The translations under genes were made by a program, and so were the position numbers. DNA of 64,000 nucleotides. It comes from Saccharomonospora sp. CUA-673 (GTDB lineage: Bacteria > Actinomycetota > Actinomycetes > Mycobacteriales > Pseudonocardiaceae). Shown piece after piece: positions 20,231-29,165 of this stretch. Each line of letters begins with the position of its first letter. Position 1 is the first letter of the stretch. Where the stretch lies: assembly GCF_001942305.1 (NCBI RefSeq), contig NZ_MKKE01000005.1, positions 58,769 to 122,768 of the forward strand. The letters run 5' to 3'. The notes below the pieces were generated by a model, which saw nothing but the letters and a program-made list of their open reading frames with translations, did no database searches and was not told where the DNA came from.

Positions 20231-21354
20231 GCCGGAACCCCCTCCAGTGCACGGAGAACATCGCGGGCCGCGGTGGCCAGCTTGCGCCGCCGGAGGAGGG
20301 AGAACGTGCCGCGTTCGACGTCCCGCGCGACGCGCCGCTCCGCGCGGGTCCACGTCAGCAGCGGTGCGCCGACGGCAGCGGCGATCTCGTGCGGGGCCAG
20401 ACCGTCGGGAGACGGCCCGCGCACGAGCACCCGGACCCGCGAGGTCGCCCGCCCCAACCGCTGCAGCACGCGCGCGGCCGCGACGCAGGCCCGCAGCTGC
20501 GCGGGCACGACCAGCACGACGAGGTCTGCCGCGCTTACCACGCGGTGCCCGGACGGTCCGATGTCCCGCGGCAGATCGCAGACCACCAGCCGTCCGGCGC
20601 GCACCCCGGCGTCGACGACCGCCTCGGCGGCCTCCGGTGTGGGGCCGCTTCCGGCGCGGTCGCAGGACAACACGGCCACGCGACCATTGCCGTGTGTGGC
20701 CGCGGGCAGCGCCTCGTCGAGCGCGGACATCGCGACCCGGCCGGCCCGCAGGCGGACGTCGGGCCAGCGGAGTCCGTCGGCGGTCTCGCTGCCGAGGACC
20801 AGGTCGATGCCGCCACCGAGGGGGTCACAGTCCACGAGCAGCGGATGCGCTCCCGACCGGGCGGCCCCGACGGTCACGGCCGCCGCGAGCACGGACGCCC
20901 CGGCGCCGCCGCATCCGCCGAGTACCGCGACGACCCGACCACGATCGGGACTCGGCGCCTCGGCGAGATCGGCGAGCACACCCAGCAGCGTCCCCGCGGT
21001 GTCGGGCAGGGACACCACGTCCTCGACCGCGAGTCCGACCACCCGCCGATACAGGCCGGCCGGCGGCTTTCCGCGGCACAGCACGTACACGCCGTCCCGT
21101 CGCGGCATCCCCGGCGACGCCGGGACCACCTCCTCGTCGACGAGGACGAGTGGGGCGTCGTGCCAGTGCTCCGCGGCGGCCGCGAGATCGGGCACGACCC
21201 GCAGCTCGCACTCGACCGCCGCCGCGTGCCGGGTGATCTCGTCGAGCACCGGCCCGTCGCCGGCGACGACGAGTCCACGCGGCGGGCCACCGGTGCGCAC
21301 AGAGCCCACGGGCGCCACAACTGCCGGCCCTGTCGATACCGCTGTCGATTCCAC
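20227..21354 (-). CDS. ssd: Septum site-determining protein Ssd / CpaE-like ATPase
   Basis: A 375-residue MinD/CpaE-like protein that heads the Flp/Tad operon. The GTG at 21354 has GAGGGGG upstream; the open frame reaches 21573, but that would run through the 6C RNA. Residues about 30-120 form a receiver-like domain (LVVAGDGPVLDEITRHAA). The ATPase part starts RVVAVLGGCGGAGASVLAAAV, a deviant Walker A lacking the final lysine, followed by LLVDCDPLGGGIDLVLG. In M. tuberculosis Ssd (Rv3660c) affects septum formation and dormancy responses; here it more likely also plays the TadZ role of placing the pilus machine. Confidence 0.85.
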   Translation of the reverse strand: MESTAVSTGPAVVAPVGSVRTGGPPRGLVVAGDGPVLDEITRHAAAVECELRVVPDLAAAAEHWHDAPLVLVDEEVVPASPGMPRRDGVYVLCRGKPPAGLYRRVVGLAVEDVVSLPDTAGTLLGVLADLAEAPSPDRGRVVAVLGGCGGAGASVLAAAVTVGAARSGAHPLLVDCDPLGGGIDLVLGSETADGLRWPDVRLRAGRVAMSALDEALPAATHGNGRVAVLSCDRAGSGPTPEAAEAVVDAGVRAGRLVVCDLPRDIGPSGHRVVSAADLVVLVVPAQLRACVAAARVLQRLGRATSRVRVLVRGPSPDGLAPHEIAAAVGAPLLTWTRAERRVARDVERGTFSLLRRRKLATAARDVLRALEGVPA

Positions 21355-21454
21355 TGGATCCCCCTCGAAGTTCGGGTACGGATCCACGTTCGCGGCGCCC
21401 GCGGCATTCGAGGAAGACCCAATTCGCCAACCTGTGGACAACTGGGTCGATGTG

Positions 21455-21540
21455 GATAACTCGGGGGAGGCGGTCCCCGCCAGGGGGAGGAGTACGGGGA
21501 CCGCCGAGCTCGGCCGGGGGTGGGCCGAGCCGCGTCCGGT
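21455..21540 (-). ncRNA. 6C RNA (actinobacterial twin C-loop hairpin RNA)
   Basis: On the minus strand two hairpins stand two bases apart. The first has an 8-bp stem GCTCGGCC/GGCCGAGC with loop CACCCCC (21530-21508). The second has an 11-bp stem GGCGGTCCCCG/CGGGGACCGCC (21505-21469) with a C-rich 15-base loop containing CCCCC. Two adjacent hairpins with C-run loops are the definition of the 6C motif. In M. tuberculosis this RNA (B11) also lies between Rv3660c and Rv3661. The ends given are approximate. A possible -10 (TATTCT) is at 21567-21562. Confidence 0.85.
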
Positions 21541-21683
21541 AGGACTGCCGGACCACTTCCAGAATAGCTCCACCGACAGCGCCGAAACACCGCGTGAACA
21601 GGCAATTCGATAACGGCCCGATCGCGGGTGAGCCCATCCGGTGCCGGTCCGGCCGGTTCGGGCCGATCGCCTACGGTGAACAG

Positions 21684-22528
21684 GTGGCCCAACCCAGTCC
21701 CACCCAGCCCGAACCCGCCCAGCCCGGACGTGTCGCCGCGTTCTTCGATCTCGACAAGACGATCATCGCGTCGTCGAGCGCGCTGGCGTTCAGCAAGCCG
21801 CTGATGCGCGAGGGCATGATCAGTCGCCGCGCCGCGCTGAAGAGCGCCTACGCGCAGCTCGTCTTCGGGCTCTCCGGCGCGACGAGGAACGCACGGAACG
21901 CCTGCGCGCCGAGATCTCCGCCCTGTGCACCGGATGGGACGTCGAGCAGCTGCGTTCGATCGTCGCCGAGACGCTCCACGATGTCGTGACACCGCTCGTC
22001 TACGCCGAGGCCGAGGCCCTCATCGCGGGGCACAAGACCCAGGGCCACGACGTGATCGTGCTGTCGGCCGCCGGCGAGGAGGTCGTCACCCCGATCGCGG
22101 AGATGCTCGAGGTGGACCACAGCGTCGGCACGCGCATGAGCGTCGTGGACGGCCGCTACTCCGGAGAGATCGACTTCTACTGCTACGGCGAGGCGAAGGC
22201 GACGGCCGCCCACCGGCTCGCCGCCGAACGCGGCTACGACCTCGCGCACTGCCACGCCTACAGCGATTCGAGCACCGACCTGCCGCTGCTCGAGGCGGTC
22301 GGGCACGCGCACGCGGTGAACCCGGACCGGCCCCTGCGCCGCACCGCGACCGAACGCGGCTGGGAGATCCACACGTTCGACAAGCCGGTGTCGATCCGTT
22401 CGCGCATGACCTCGCCCGCGACCGTCGCGGTGGGTCTCGGCATCGGGATCGGTGTCGGTGTGGGCGTCGCCGGCGCCACGGCGTACGGGGTGTCGCGGCT
22501 GTCCCGGCGGCGCAAGCAGGACGACTGA
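21684..22528 (+). CDS. HAD-superfamily IB hydrolase, SerB-like (one frameshift)
   Basis: The GTG at 21684 opens a protein of about 281 residues after repair of one missing base near 21880. Motif I is FFDLDKT, motif II the S in VIVLSAAG, and motif IV AYSDSSTDLPLLEAVG. The cap region and the alternation fit the HAD-IB group (phosphoserine phosphatase-like). The C-terminus has a Gly/Val-rich hydrophobic stretch (about residues 249-268) and RRRKQDD, so it may be membrane-anchored. The counterpart is Rv3661, which also faces ssd. The true substrate of this group is unknown. Confidence 0.85.
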
Positions 22529-22672
22529 CCCATAGTCCCGACCCCGGGTCAACACCCACACGGCGGCCGATTTTCCTTGACATGGCCAGAAAACCGCTGT
22601 TTCCAGGGGAACCGGGCGGCCGAAGACGAATCTGTACCGGTGCACTCGCGGAAAGACCGAAGAAACCCTTGA

Positions 22673-22688
22673 AGTGACGGGCGTCACT
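22673..22688. promoter_or_regulatory. Crp/GlxR-like binding site
   Basis: AGTGACGGGCGTCACT is a perfect dyad with the GTGA-N6-TCAC pattern bound by Crp proteins of mycobacteria and corynebacteria. A Crp orthologue is encoded at 49649. It lies about 520 bases before the NagZ-like gene. Confidence 0.45.
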
Positions 22689-22906
22689 GCGCCACACTGA
22701 TGGTGCGGACGTCGCGACGGCCCGGGATCCGGCGAAGATAAGCCCGATCCACCCCGTTCGATCTCCGTGCGCGGGCTCCGGGTACCCACGCTCGGCATGC
22801 CGCGGGAGGCTTAGTCGCCGTGGGACTGCGTTACGGGACGCCGAACGCCTAGTACCCCAAAAGATGCGACACACGTTGCAGCATGGTCACCCAGACGCTC
22901 GCGCGA

Positions 22907-22942
22907 GGCGGGGCCCGTCGGTATCAGCCGACGGGCCCCGCC
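22907..22942. terminator. Perfect 15-bp hairpin in a gene-free region
   Basis: The arms GGCGGGGCCCGTCGG and CCGACGGGCCCCGCC pair without mismatch around TATCAG. No gene ends nearby, so it would end a non-coding transcript from the left or attenuate one running to the NagZ-like gene. Confidence 0.6.
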
Positions 22943-23110
22943 TGTATGTGCGCGCTCCGCGATCCCTCCCGCCCTGACGGCCCTCTCCCCGCGCCGAAAA
23001 TCCCTGTCACGAATGGACCTTTCGCGCCGCGGGCAGGGTCCCTCGATCGGCCTATCTTCGCCTGATTCCGGCGCGAACGGTCCGTTCGCGCGACCCGCGA
23101 CGTTCGTCCG

Positions 23111-23139
23111 TTGACGGACCTACTCCGCTCGCTTAGCTT
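23111..23139 (+). promoter_or_regulatory. Candidate promoter of the cell-wall recycling cluster
   Basis: TTGACG and TAGCTT are separated by 17 bp. A start about 7 bases downstream would give a leader of roughly 50 bases to the GTG at 23197. Confidence 0.5.
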
Positions 23140-23196
23140 TCGGGTGCTGGCGTATTTGTGGATTTCTCACCGCCACCGGCCCACTGGAGGGATTTC

Positions 23197-25074
23197 GTGA
23201 CATCACCTGCTTCCCGGCGCAGGAGGAACAGTTATGCCGCTGCGACGCTCACCGGTCTGCTCGTCGTGACCGGAGGTATCAGCGCCTCCGCCGGAGCCGA
23301 CCCGGCGCCCACGCGTGCTCCCGGCGCCGCCGGTTCGCCGCAGCAGGTCGACCCGCGCTCGCCCGGGTGGGCCGAGGAGACGTTGCAGAACCTGACCCTC
23401 GAGCAGAAGGTGGGTCAGCTCTTCGTCGCCGACGTGTGGGGCCACGCGCCGAACGAGACCCACGAGGGCAACCAGGAGAAGTACGGCGTCGGCACGCCGG
23501 CCGAGGTGGTGGACAAGTACCAGCCCGGCGGCGTCATCTACTTCAACCACAGCGGCACCGACAACATCGACCAGCCGCGCCAGGTCGCGAAGCTGTCCAA
23601 CGGACTGCAGCGCGCCGCGCAGTCGACGGAAGCCGGCGTGCCGCTCATCGTGTCGGTCGACCAGGAGGGCGGCCGGGTCACCCGCGTGGGAGAGCCTGCC
23701 ACCGAACAGCCCAGCGCGATGGCCTTCGGGGCGACCCGGGACACCGCCGCCGCCGAACGGTCCGCGGCCATCACCGGTTCCGAACTGCGCGCGATGGGCA
23801 TCAACCAGGACTTCGCGCCGACGGCCGACGTCAACTCGAACCCGGAGAACCCGATCATCGGTTCGCGGTCGTTCTCCTCCGACCCGCAGCTCGCGAGCGA
23901 GTTCGTGGCCGCCCAGATCCACGGTTTCCAGGATTCGGGCACGCCCACCGAGACCGTCTCGAGCTCGGCCAAGCACTTCCCCGGACACGGGGACACCTCC
24001 ACCGACAGCCACGTCGACCTGCCGGTGATCGACCGGACCGAGGAGGAGTGGCGCAAACTCGACCTGCCGCCGTTCCAGGCCGCCATCGACGCGGGCATCG
24101 ACTCGATCATGACCGCGCACATCCAGTTCCCCAACCTGGATCCCTCCGGTAACCCGGCCACGCTGTCGAAGCCGATCATGACCGGCCTCCTGCGCGAGGA
24201 ACTCGGCTACGACGGCGTCGTCGTCACCGACTCGCTCCAGATGCAGGGCGTGCGCGAACTGCACCCCGATTCGGAGATCCCCGTGCTGGCACTCGAGGCG
24301 GGCGTCGACCAGATGCTCATGCCGCCGGACCTCGACCTCGCGATCGACTCGATCCTCGAGGCCGTCGAGAGCGGCCGGATCACCGAGCAGCGCATCGACG
24401 AGAGCGTGCTGCGCATTCTGAAGCTCAAGCAGAAGCGCGGGATCCCGGAGGCGCCGATGGTGAACGTGGGCGCGGTGAAGGACAAGGTCGGCACCGACGA
24501 CAACCGCGCCGAGATGCAGGCGGCGACGGACAAGTCGCCGACCGTCCTGCGCAACGAAGCCGGTCTGCTGCCCCTCGACGCGGCCCGGGACGACTCCGGC
24601 GCCGGGAACGTGCTCGTCACGGGCTGGAACAACAGCGAGTACCCGGGATACCCCGCGGAACCGGTGGACGCGCTCGCCGAGCAGCTCGGCGATGCGGCGA
24701 CCGCCCTGCCGACGGGTGCCGAGCCCGACGCCGAGACGATCAAGAAAGCCACGGACGCGGCGCGCGACGCCGACACGGTGGTCGTACTGACGAACGGGCT
24801 GGCCACTGACCAGGCACAACGTGACCTGCTCCACGAGTTGATGGCGATCAACCCGAATGTCGTGGCAGTGTCGGTTCAGGAGCCCTACGACCCCGGCCAT
24901 GCCGATGTTCCGACGTGGCTCGTCACGTACGACTGGCGCGACGTCACCATGACGTCGCTCGCGAAGGTGCTGCTCGGCCAGCAGGCGCCGCAAGGGAAGT
25001 TGCCGGTGATGATTCCGACCGGCGATGACCCCGACACGACCCTTTACCCCTTCGGCCACGGGCTGACCTGGTGA
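23197..25074 (+). CDS. Glycoside hydrolase family 3, secreted NagZ-like beta-N-acetylhexosaminidase
   Basis: A 625-residue exported enzyme. The GTG at 23197 follows GGAGGG. Residues 1-36 form a signal peptide ending near ISASAGA. The GH3 barrel has the NagZ signature KHFPGHGDTSTDSHVDLP, whose Asp-His pair is the acid/base dyad, and GVVVTDSLQMQGV, holding the nucleophile Asp. A C-terminal GH3_C-type domain follows (VLVTGWNNSEYPGYPAEPVD). NagZ removes N-acetylglucosamine from muropeptides; two-domain secreted forms occur in Bacillus (YbbD). The next gene begins at its stop codon. The cluster context strongly supports cell-wall turnover. Confidence 0.92.
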   Translation: MTSPASRRRRNSYAAATLTGLLVVTGGISASAGADPAPTRAPGAAGSPQQVDPRSPGWAEETLQNLTLEQKVGQLFVADVWGHAPNETHEGNQEKYGVGTPAEVVDKYQPGGVIYFNHSGTDNIDQPRQVAKLSNGLQRAAQSTEAGVPLIVSVDQEGGRVTRVGEPATEQPSAMAFGATRDTAAAERSAAITGSELRAMGINQDFAPTADVNSNPENPIIGSRSFSSDPQLASEFVAAQIHGFQDSGTPTETVSSSAKHFPGHGDTSTDSHVDLPVIDRTEEEWRKLDLPPFQAAIDAGIDSIMTAHIQFPNLDPSGNPATLSKPIMTGLLREELGYDGVVVTDSLQMQGVRELHPDSEIPVLALEAGVDQMLMPPDLDLAIDSILEAVESGRITEQRIDESVLRILKLKQKRGIPEAPMVNVGAVKDKVGTDDNRAEMQAATDKSPTVLRNEAGLLPLDAARDDSGAGNVLVTGWNNSEYPGYPAEPVDALAEQLGDAATALPTGAEPDAETIKKATDAARDADTVVVLTNGLATDQAQRDLLHELMAINPNVVAVSVQEPYDPGHADVPTWLVTYDWRDVTMTSLAKVLLGQQAPQGKLPVMIPTGDDPDTTLYPFGHGLTW

Positions 25075-26363
25075 CTGACATGCCATTGAACCGACGCACG
25101 TTCCTGGGCGCGAGCGCCCTCGCGACTCCCCTGCTCACCTCGGGGTCGCTGGCCGCCGCGGCCCCGCAGGCGACGACGTCCCCCGCGACCTCACAGGCTC
25201 CGGGCCGCACGGTCCGGCCGGGGGCCGACGTCCTCGCCGCCGACGGCTGGAGCCGCCTGTCCGGACGCCGGCTCGGCGTCCTGTCCAACCCCACAGGGGT
25301 CCTGGCGGGCGCGGACCACATCGTCGACTCCCTGGTGGCCGCGGGCATGACCCCGGTCGCGGCGTTCGGCCCCGAGCACGGTTTCCGCGGCAGTGCACAG
25401 GCCGGCGGTTCGGAGGGCGACTACGACGACCCGCGCACCGGCATCCCGGTGTACGACGCCTACGGCGCCACGACCGACGAACTGGCCGACATGTACCGCA
25501 AGGCCCGGGTCGAGACCGTGGTGTTCGACATCGCCGACGTGGGTTCGCGCTTCTACACCTACATCTGGTTCATGTACGAGGGCATGGTCGCCGCCGCCAA
25601 GGCGGGCGCCGAGTTCGTCGTGCTCGACCGCCCGAACCCCATCGGTGGGGACGCGTTCGGGCCGACGCTGTACCCGGAGTACAGCTCGGGTGTCGGCCTC
25701 AAGCCCGTCCCGTTGCAGCACGGCATGACGGCGGGCGAACTCGCGCGACTGTTCAACGAGGAATTCCTGCCCGACGACGGCGGGAAGCTGGAGAATCTGG
25801 ACGTCGTCGAGATCGAGGGCTGGAATCGCGATCAACTGTTCGCGGAAACCAACCTCGTCTGGACTCCGCCGAGCCCGAACATGCCCACGCCGAACACGGC
25901 GTTGGCATACCCGGGAACCTGCCTGTTCGAGGGAACCGTGTTCTCCGAGGGCCGGGGCACCACGAATCCGTTCGAGATCGCGGGCGCGCCCGGGGTCGAC
26001 TGGACGTGGCGTGAGGCACTTCAGGAACAGAACCTGCCCGGAGTGGTGTTCCGGGAACTGTACTTCGTGCCGACGTTCGGCAAATTCGCCGACGAACAAT
26101 GCGGTGGCGTCCAACTGGCCATCACGGATCCGCACGCGTTCGACCCGATTCGCACGGGCATCGCCATGATCGTGACGGCGAAACGCGCGCATTCCGATCT
26201 GTTCGGCTGGCGCGAGGACAACTTCATCGACAAGCTCTACGGTTCCGACCGGCTCCGCAGCATGGTGGACGCGGGTGCGGGCGTCGACGAGATCATCGGG
26301 TCCTGGTCCGAGGAGATCGCCGAGTTCCGCCGGAACCGCGAGCAGTACCTCATCTACCGGTAG
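25071..26363 (+). CDS. DUF1343 protein, NamZ-like exo-beta-N-acetylmuramidase
   Basis: A 430-residue exported enzyme. Its N-terminus, NRRTFLGASALATPLLTSGSLAAAA, is a Tat signal, so it is probably exported folded. DUF1343 features are NPTGVLAGADHIVDSL, FGPEHGFRG, TGIPVYDAYG and FDIADVGSRFYTYIW. In Bacillus, NamZ (YbbC, GH171) releases MurNAc from the non-reducing end after NagZ has removed GlcNAc. The GTG at 25071 overlaps the GH3 stop; an ATG at 25080 is an alternative start. Pairing with NagZ is the same as in the Bacillus ybb cluster. Confidence 0.9.
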   Translation: MTDMPLNRRTFLGASALATPLLTSGSLAAAAPQATTSPATSQAPGRTVRPGADVLAADGWSRLSGRRLGVLSNPTGVLAGADHIVDSLVAAGMTPVAAFGPEHGFRGSAQAGGSEGDYDDPRTGIPVYDAYGATTDELADMYRKARVETVVFDIADVGSRFYTYIWFMYEGMVAAAKAGAEFVVLDRPNPIGGDAFGPTLYPEYSSGVGLKPVPLQHGMTAGELARLFNEEFLPDDGGKLENLDVVEIEGWNRDQLFAETNLVWTPPSPNMPTPNTALAYPGTCLFEGTVFSEGRGTTNPFEIAGAPGVDWTWREALQEQNLPGVVFRELYFVPTFGKFADEQCGGVQLAITDPHAFDPIRTGIAMIVTAKRAHSDLFGWREDNFIDKLYGSDRLRSMVDAGAGVDEIIGSWSEEIAEFRRNREQYLIYR

Positions 26364-26373
26364 GAGCACGCGC

Positions 26374-27750
26374 GTGCGATCGAGAATCGCGGCGTTGACC
26401 GCTGTCCTCGTCCTGACAGGCACGACCTCGGCGGCAGCGGCGACATCCCCCGAGGCCGGCCGGGCCGACATGGTGACGTCCCCGGCCGCCGGAGCACTGG
26501 CAGACGCGAACCCGAAGGACGCCGGAGTGGACCCGAGGCCCATCCGCGAGGCCCAGCGCAAGCTGGAGGACTGGACGGCCGCCGACGCCGTCGACGGCCA
26601 CCCGCTGTACTCCGGCGCCACCGGCGTCGTCGCCCACGACGGCAAGGTCACGGGCAAGTTCGCCGCGGGCGGGGCCGTCCGGTTCGACCGCGACGGCAAC
26701 GAGCTGCCCGCCGACGAGCAGGTCCCGGTGCGCGAGGACACGATCTTCGACATGGCCTCGGTGTCGAAGCTGTTCACCGCACTCGCGGTGATGCAGCTGG
26801 TCGAACGCGGCGACGTCGAGCTGTCCGCACCGGTGACGCGCTACCTGCCCGCGTTCGGCTCGCACGGCAAGGACGAGATCACGGTCGAACAGCTCCTGGT
26901 CCACACGTCGGGTCTCGAGGCGACCATGCCGCTGTGGAAGGACTACCCGGACCGCGATTCGCGGATCGGTGCGGTCCTGGGCGCCGAGCCGGTCAACGAG
27001 CCCGGCACCGAGTACGAGTACTCCGACCTCAACCTCATCGTGCTGGGCGAGCTCGTCGGCAAGCTGACGGGCGAGCGGCTCGACTCCTACATCGAGCACC
27101 AGATCACCGGCCCGCTGGGCATGCACGACACCGGATTCAACCCGCCCGAGTCGAAGTACGACCGCATCGCGGCCACCGAGTACCAGTCCGAACCCGACCG
27201 CGGCATGATCCGTGGCGTCGTGCACGACGAGAACGCCTGGTCGCTCGACGGCGTCGCCGGCCACGCGGGCATCTTCTCGACGGTGCGCGACATGAGCGTG
27301 CTCGGCCAGACGCTGCTCAACGGCGGCGCCTACGGCGACACGCGCATTCTTTCCGAACGCAGCGTCCGCGACATGCTGACCAACCGGAACCAGCAGTTCC
27401 CCGACCACTCGCACGGCCTCGGCTTCGAACTCGACCAGGACTGGTACATGGGTGAGCTGTCCTCTCCCACGACCGCAGGGCACACCGGGTTCACCGGCAC
27501 CTCGTTCGTGATCGACCCGCACACGCAGTCGATGGCGATCCTGCTGACCAACAAGGTCCACCCGACCCGCGAGTGGGGCTCGATCAACGAGGCCCGCGAG
27601 ACCTGGGCGACCGCCCTGTCCCGCTCGCTGAGGGTGAAGCCGAACGCCGGTGCGGACTCCTGGTACCGCGACCCCGCATCCGACGACCGCGACTCGAGCT
27701 CCGACCGCGGTTTCGCGCCCACGCCGGTCACCCACCGGCCGATCGGCTGA
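26374..27750 (+). CDS. Secreted beta-lactamase-fold serine hydrolase, AmiE-like
   Basis: A 458-residue exported protein. The GTG at 26374 has TAGGAG upstream and opens a signal peptide (IAALTAVLVLTGTTSAAAA). The class C beta-lactamase fold shows S-x-x-K in MASVSKLFTA, Y-S-D in YEYSDLNLI, and HTGFTGTS as the third motif. In Bacillus the gene beside nagZ and namZ encodes AmiE (YbbE), a MurNAc-L-alanine amidase with this fold, so removal of stem peptides is the best guess. A true beta-lactamase or D,D-peptidase is the alternative. The C-terminal 40 residues are Asp/Ser-rich and dispensable-looking. Confidence 0.82.
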   Translation: MRSRIAALTAVLVLTGTTSAAAATSPEAGRADMVTSPAAGALADANPKDAGVDPRPIREAQRKLEDWTAADAVDGHPLYSGATGVVAHDGKVTGKFAAGGAVRFDRDGNELPADEQVPVREDTIFDMASVSKLFTALAVMQLVERGDVELSAPVTRYLPAFGSHGKDEITVEQLLVHTSGLEATMPLWKDYPDRDSRIGAVLGAEPVNEPGTEYEYSDLNLIVLGELVGKLTGERLDSYIEHQITGPLGMHDTGFNPPESKYDRIAATEYQSEPDRGMIRGVVHDENAWSLDGVAGHAGIFSTVRDMSVLGQTLLNGGAYGDTRILSERSVRDMLTNRNQQFPDHSHGLGFELDQDWYMGELSSPTTAGHTGFTGTSFVIDPHTQSMAILLTNKVHPTREWGSINEARETWATALSRSLRVKPNAGADSWYRDPASDDRDSSSDRGFAPTPVTHRPIG

Positions 27751-27952
27751 GCGCAGGGGTCTGTTCGGCCCACCCGGCGCGTATCCCACCCGCCATCGGG
27801 GAACCCGGCCGACGAGGCCGGTCCGCGCCCCCTGGCGGTGAAAAACTCTCACAGCGAGACAACACACCACCGCGGACCATGGCGGGAAAGTTCGCAAATC
27901 GGATTAATCGCTCTCCGCTACCGGCGCATCGCCGCAGGTGACGATGCCAAGT

Positions 27953-27974
27953 CGTTAAGCGCCGATGTTTAACG
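27953..27974 (+). promoter_or_regulatory. Dyad upstream of the MurR-like gene
   Basis: CGTTAA-N10-TTAACG is perfect and lies in AT-rich sequence in the 336-base gap before the regulator gene. Two direct repeats TTAGCGAC follow at 27987 and 28015. It is a candidate operator for the RpiR-family protein encoded next; this is inference only. Confidence 0.45.
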
Positions 27975-28086
27975 TTCCCTAGGCGGTTAGCGACTTTCTG
28001 AGCAACGATGAGATTTAGCGACCGGGGCAATCGGGGGTGCGCGACGGTTGCGATCAACCTGGAGGGTGTGGGTAACCTTGTCGCAG

Positions 28087-29106
28087 ATGCGAGCAGTGAG
28101 GAATTTTCCAACGGACGATCAGGGTGCGTCAGAAGCTGTCGGCGGCCGGGGCGGACCCGCGGCCGACGGGGGTGCGCGCGTCCAGGGTCAGGACGCCGGC
28201 GCTCCCACACACGAGGGGGACGGTAGCCCGCTCGTCCGCATCCGGTCACTGCTACCCGGCCTGGCGAAGGCGGAACAGCGCGTGGCGAAGGTCGTCCTGG
28301 ACGACCCGACCACCGTCTCCCGCCGCAGCATCACCGAGGTCGCGCTCGCGGCGAACACCAGCGAGACCACGGTGACCCGCTTCTGCAAGGCCATCGGCGT
28401 CGGCGGCTACCCACAGCTGAGGATCGCGCTGGCCGCCGACACCGCACGCTCGGCGGCCCGCACACCCCAGGTCCACGGCGGCGACATCGCCTACGACGAC
28501 GACCTCGCCTCCATCGTCGGCAAGATCGGCTTCACCGATGCGCGCGCGGTCGAGGAGACCGCGGAGCAGCTGGACGTCACCGAGCTCCAGCGCGTCATCG
28601 ACGTGCTGGCGGCCGCGGGCCGGGTGGACGTCTACGGCGTGGGGGCGAGCGCGTTCGTCGCCGCCGACCTGCAGCAGAAGCTGCACCGCATCGGCCGGGT
28701 CAGCTTCGCCTGGTCGGACACGCACATCATGCTGACCTCGGCTGCCGTGCTCGGCGAGCAGGACGTCGCGATCGGCGTCTCGCACTCGGGCGCCACCACC
28801 GACACGGTCGAGGCCCTGCGCGCCGCCAAGGAGCACGGGGCGACGACGGTCGCGGTGACCAACTTCCCCCGCTCGCCCATCGCCGAGGTCGCCGACCACG
28901 TGCTGACCACGGCGGCCAGGGAGACGACGTTCCGCTCGGGTGCCACGGCCAGCCGTATCGCCCAGCTCATGGTGGTCGATTGCCTGTTCATCGGCGTCGC
29001 GCAGCAGCACATGGACGAGGCCGTGCAGGCCCTCGACGCCACGCGCGACGCGGTGGGCAACCACCGGATGGGCACGCGCCCCGACGGACGACGGAGAACG
29101 CGATGA
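28087..29106 (+). CDS. RpiR/MurR-family regulator with SIS domain
   Basis: About 339 residues. The first 50 are low complexity and the start is uncertain (ATG at 28087, TTG at 28048). The helix-turn-helix is at about residues 57-120 (LAKAEQRVAKVVLDDPTTVSRRSITEVALAANTSETTVTRFCKAIG). The SIS sugar-phosphate-binding domain follows (VDVYGVGASAFVAADLQQKLHRIG, GVSHSGATTDTVEALRAAKE). In E. coli and Bacillus, MurR responds to MurNAc-6-phosphate and controls murQ. Here it sits directly upstream of murQ, so the same logic is likely. Its stop is 60 bases before the murQ start. Confidence 0.87.
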   Translation: MRAVRNFPTDDQGASEAVGGRGGPAADGGARVQGQDAGAPTHEGDGSPLVRIRSLLPGLAKAEQRVAKVVLDDPTTVSRRSITEVALAANTSETTVTRFCKAIGVGGYPQLRIALAADTARSAARTPQVHGGDIAYDDDLASIVGKIGFTDARAVEETAEQLDVTELQRVIDVLAAAGRVDVYGVGASAFVAADLQQKLHRIGRVSFAWSDTHIMLTSAAVLGEQDVAIGVSHSGATTDTVEALRAAKEHGATTVAVTNFPRSPIAEVADHVLTTAARETTFRSGATASRIAQLMVVDCLFIGVAQQHMDEAVQALDATRDAVGNHRMGTRPDGRRRTR

Positions 29107-29165
29107 GCACACGGCCGGCAAGTGGCCGTGGCGGTAACCGCGAGTAGCGGAGAACGGTGAGACAC

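Larger units (their letters stand above)
22529..23110 (+). other. Long gene-free region upstream of the cell-wall recycling cluster
   Basis: About 580 bases without a credible gene. It holds a TTGACA hexamer (22576-22581), a perfect Crp-like dyad (22673-22688) and a strong hairpin (22907-22942). A small RNA or an attenuated leader would fit, but nothing in the sequence proves transcription. Confidence 0.5.

Noticed and set aside
22576..22700. A c-di-AMP (ydaO-type) riboswitch before the cell-wall genes
   Set aside because: Such riboswitches occur upstream of actinobacterial cell-wall genes, but I could not find the conserved paired elements here.
29103..29147. 14-codon open frame overlapping the MurR-like stop by ATGA
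   Set aside because: It is too short and of ordinary composition; there is no evidence for a leader peptide.
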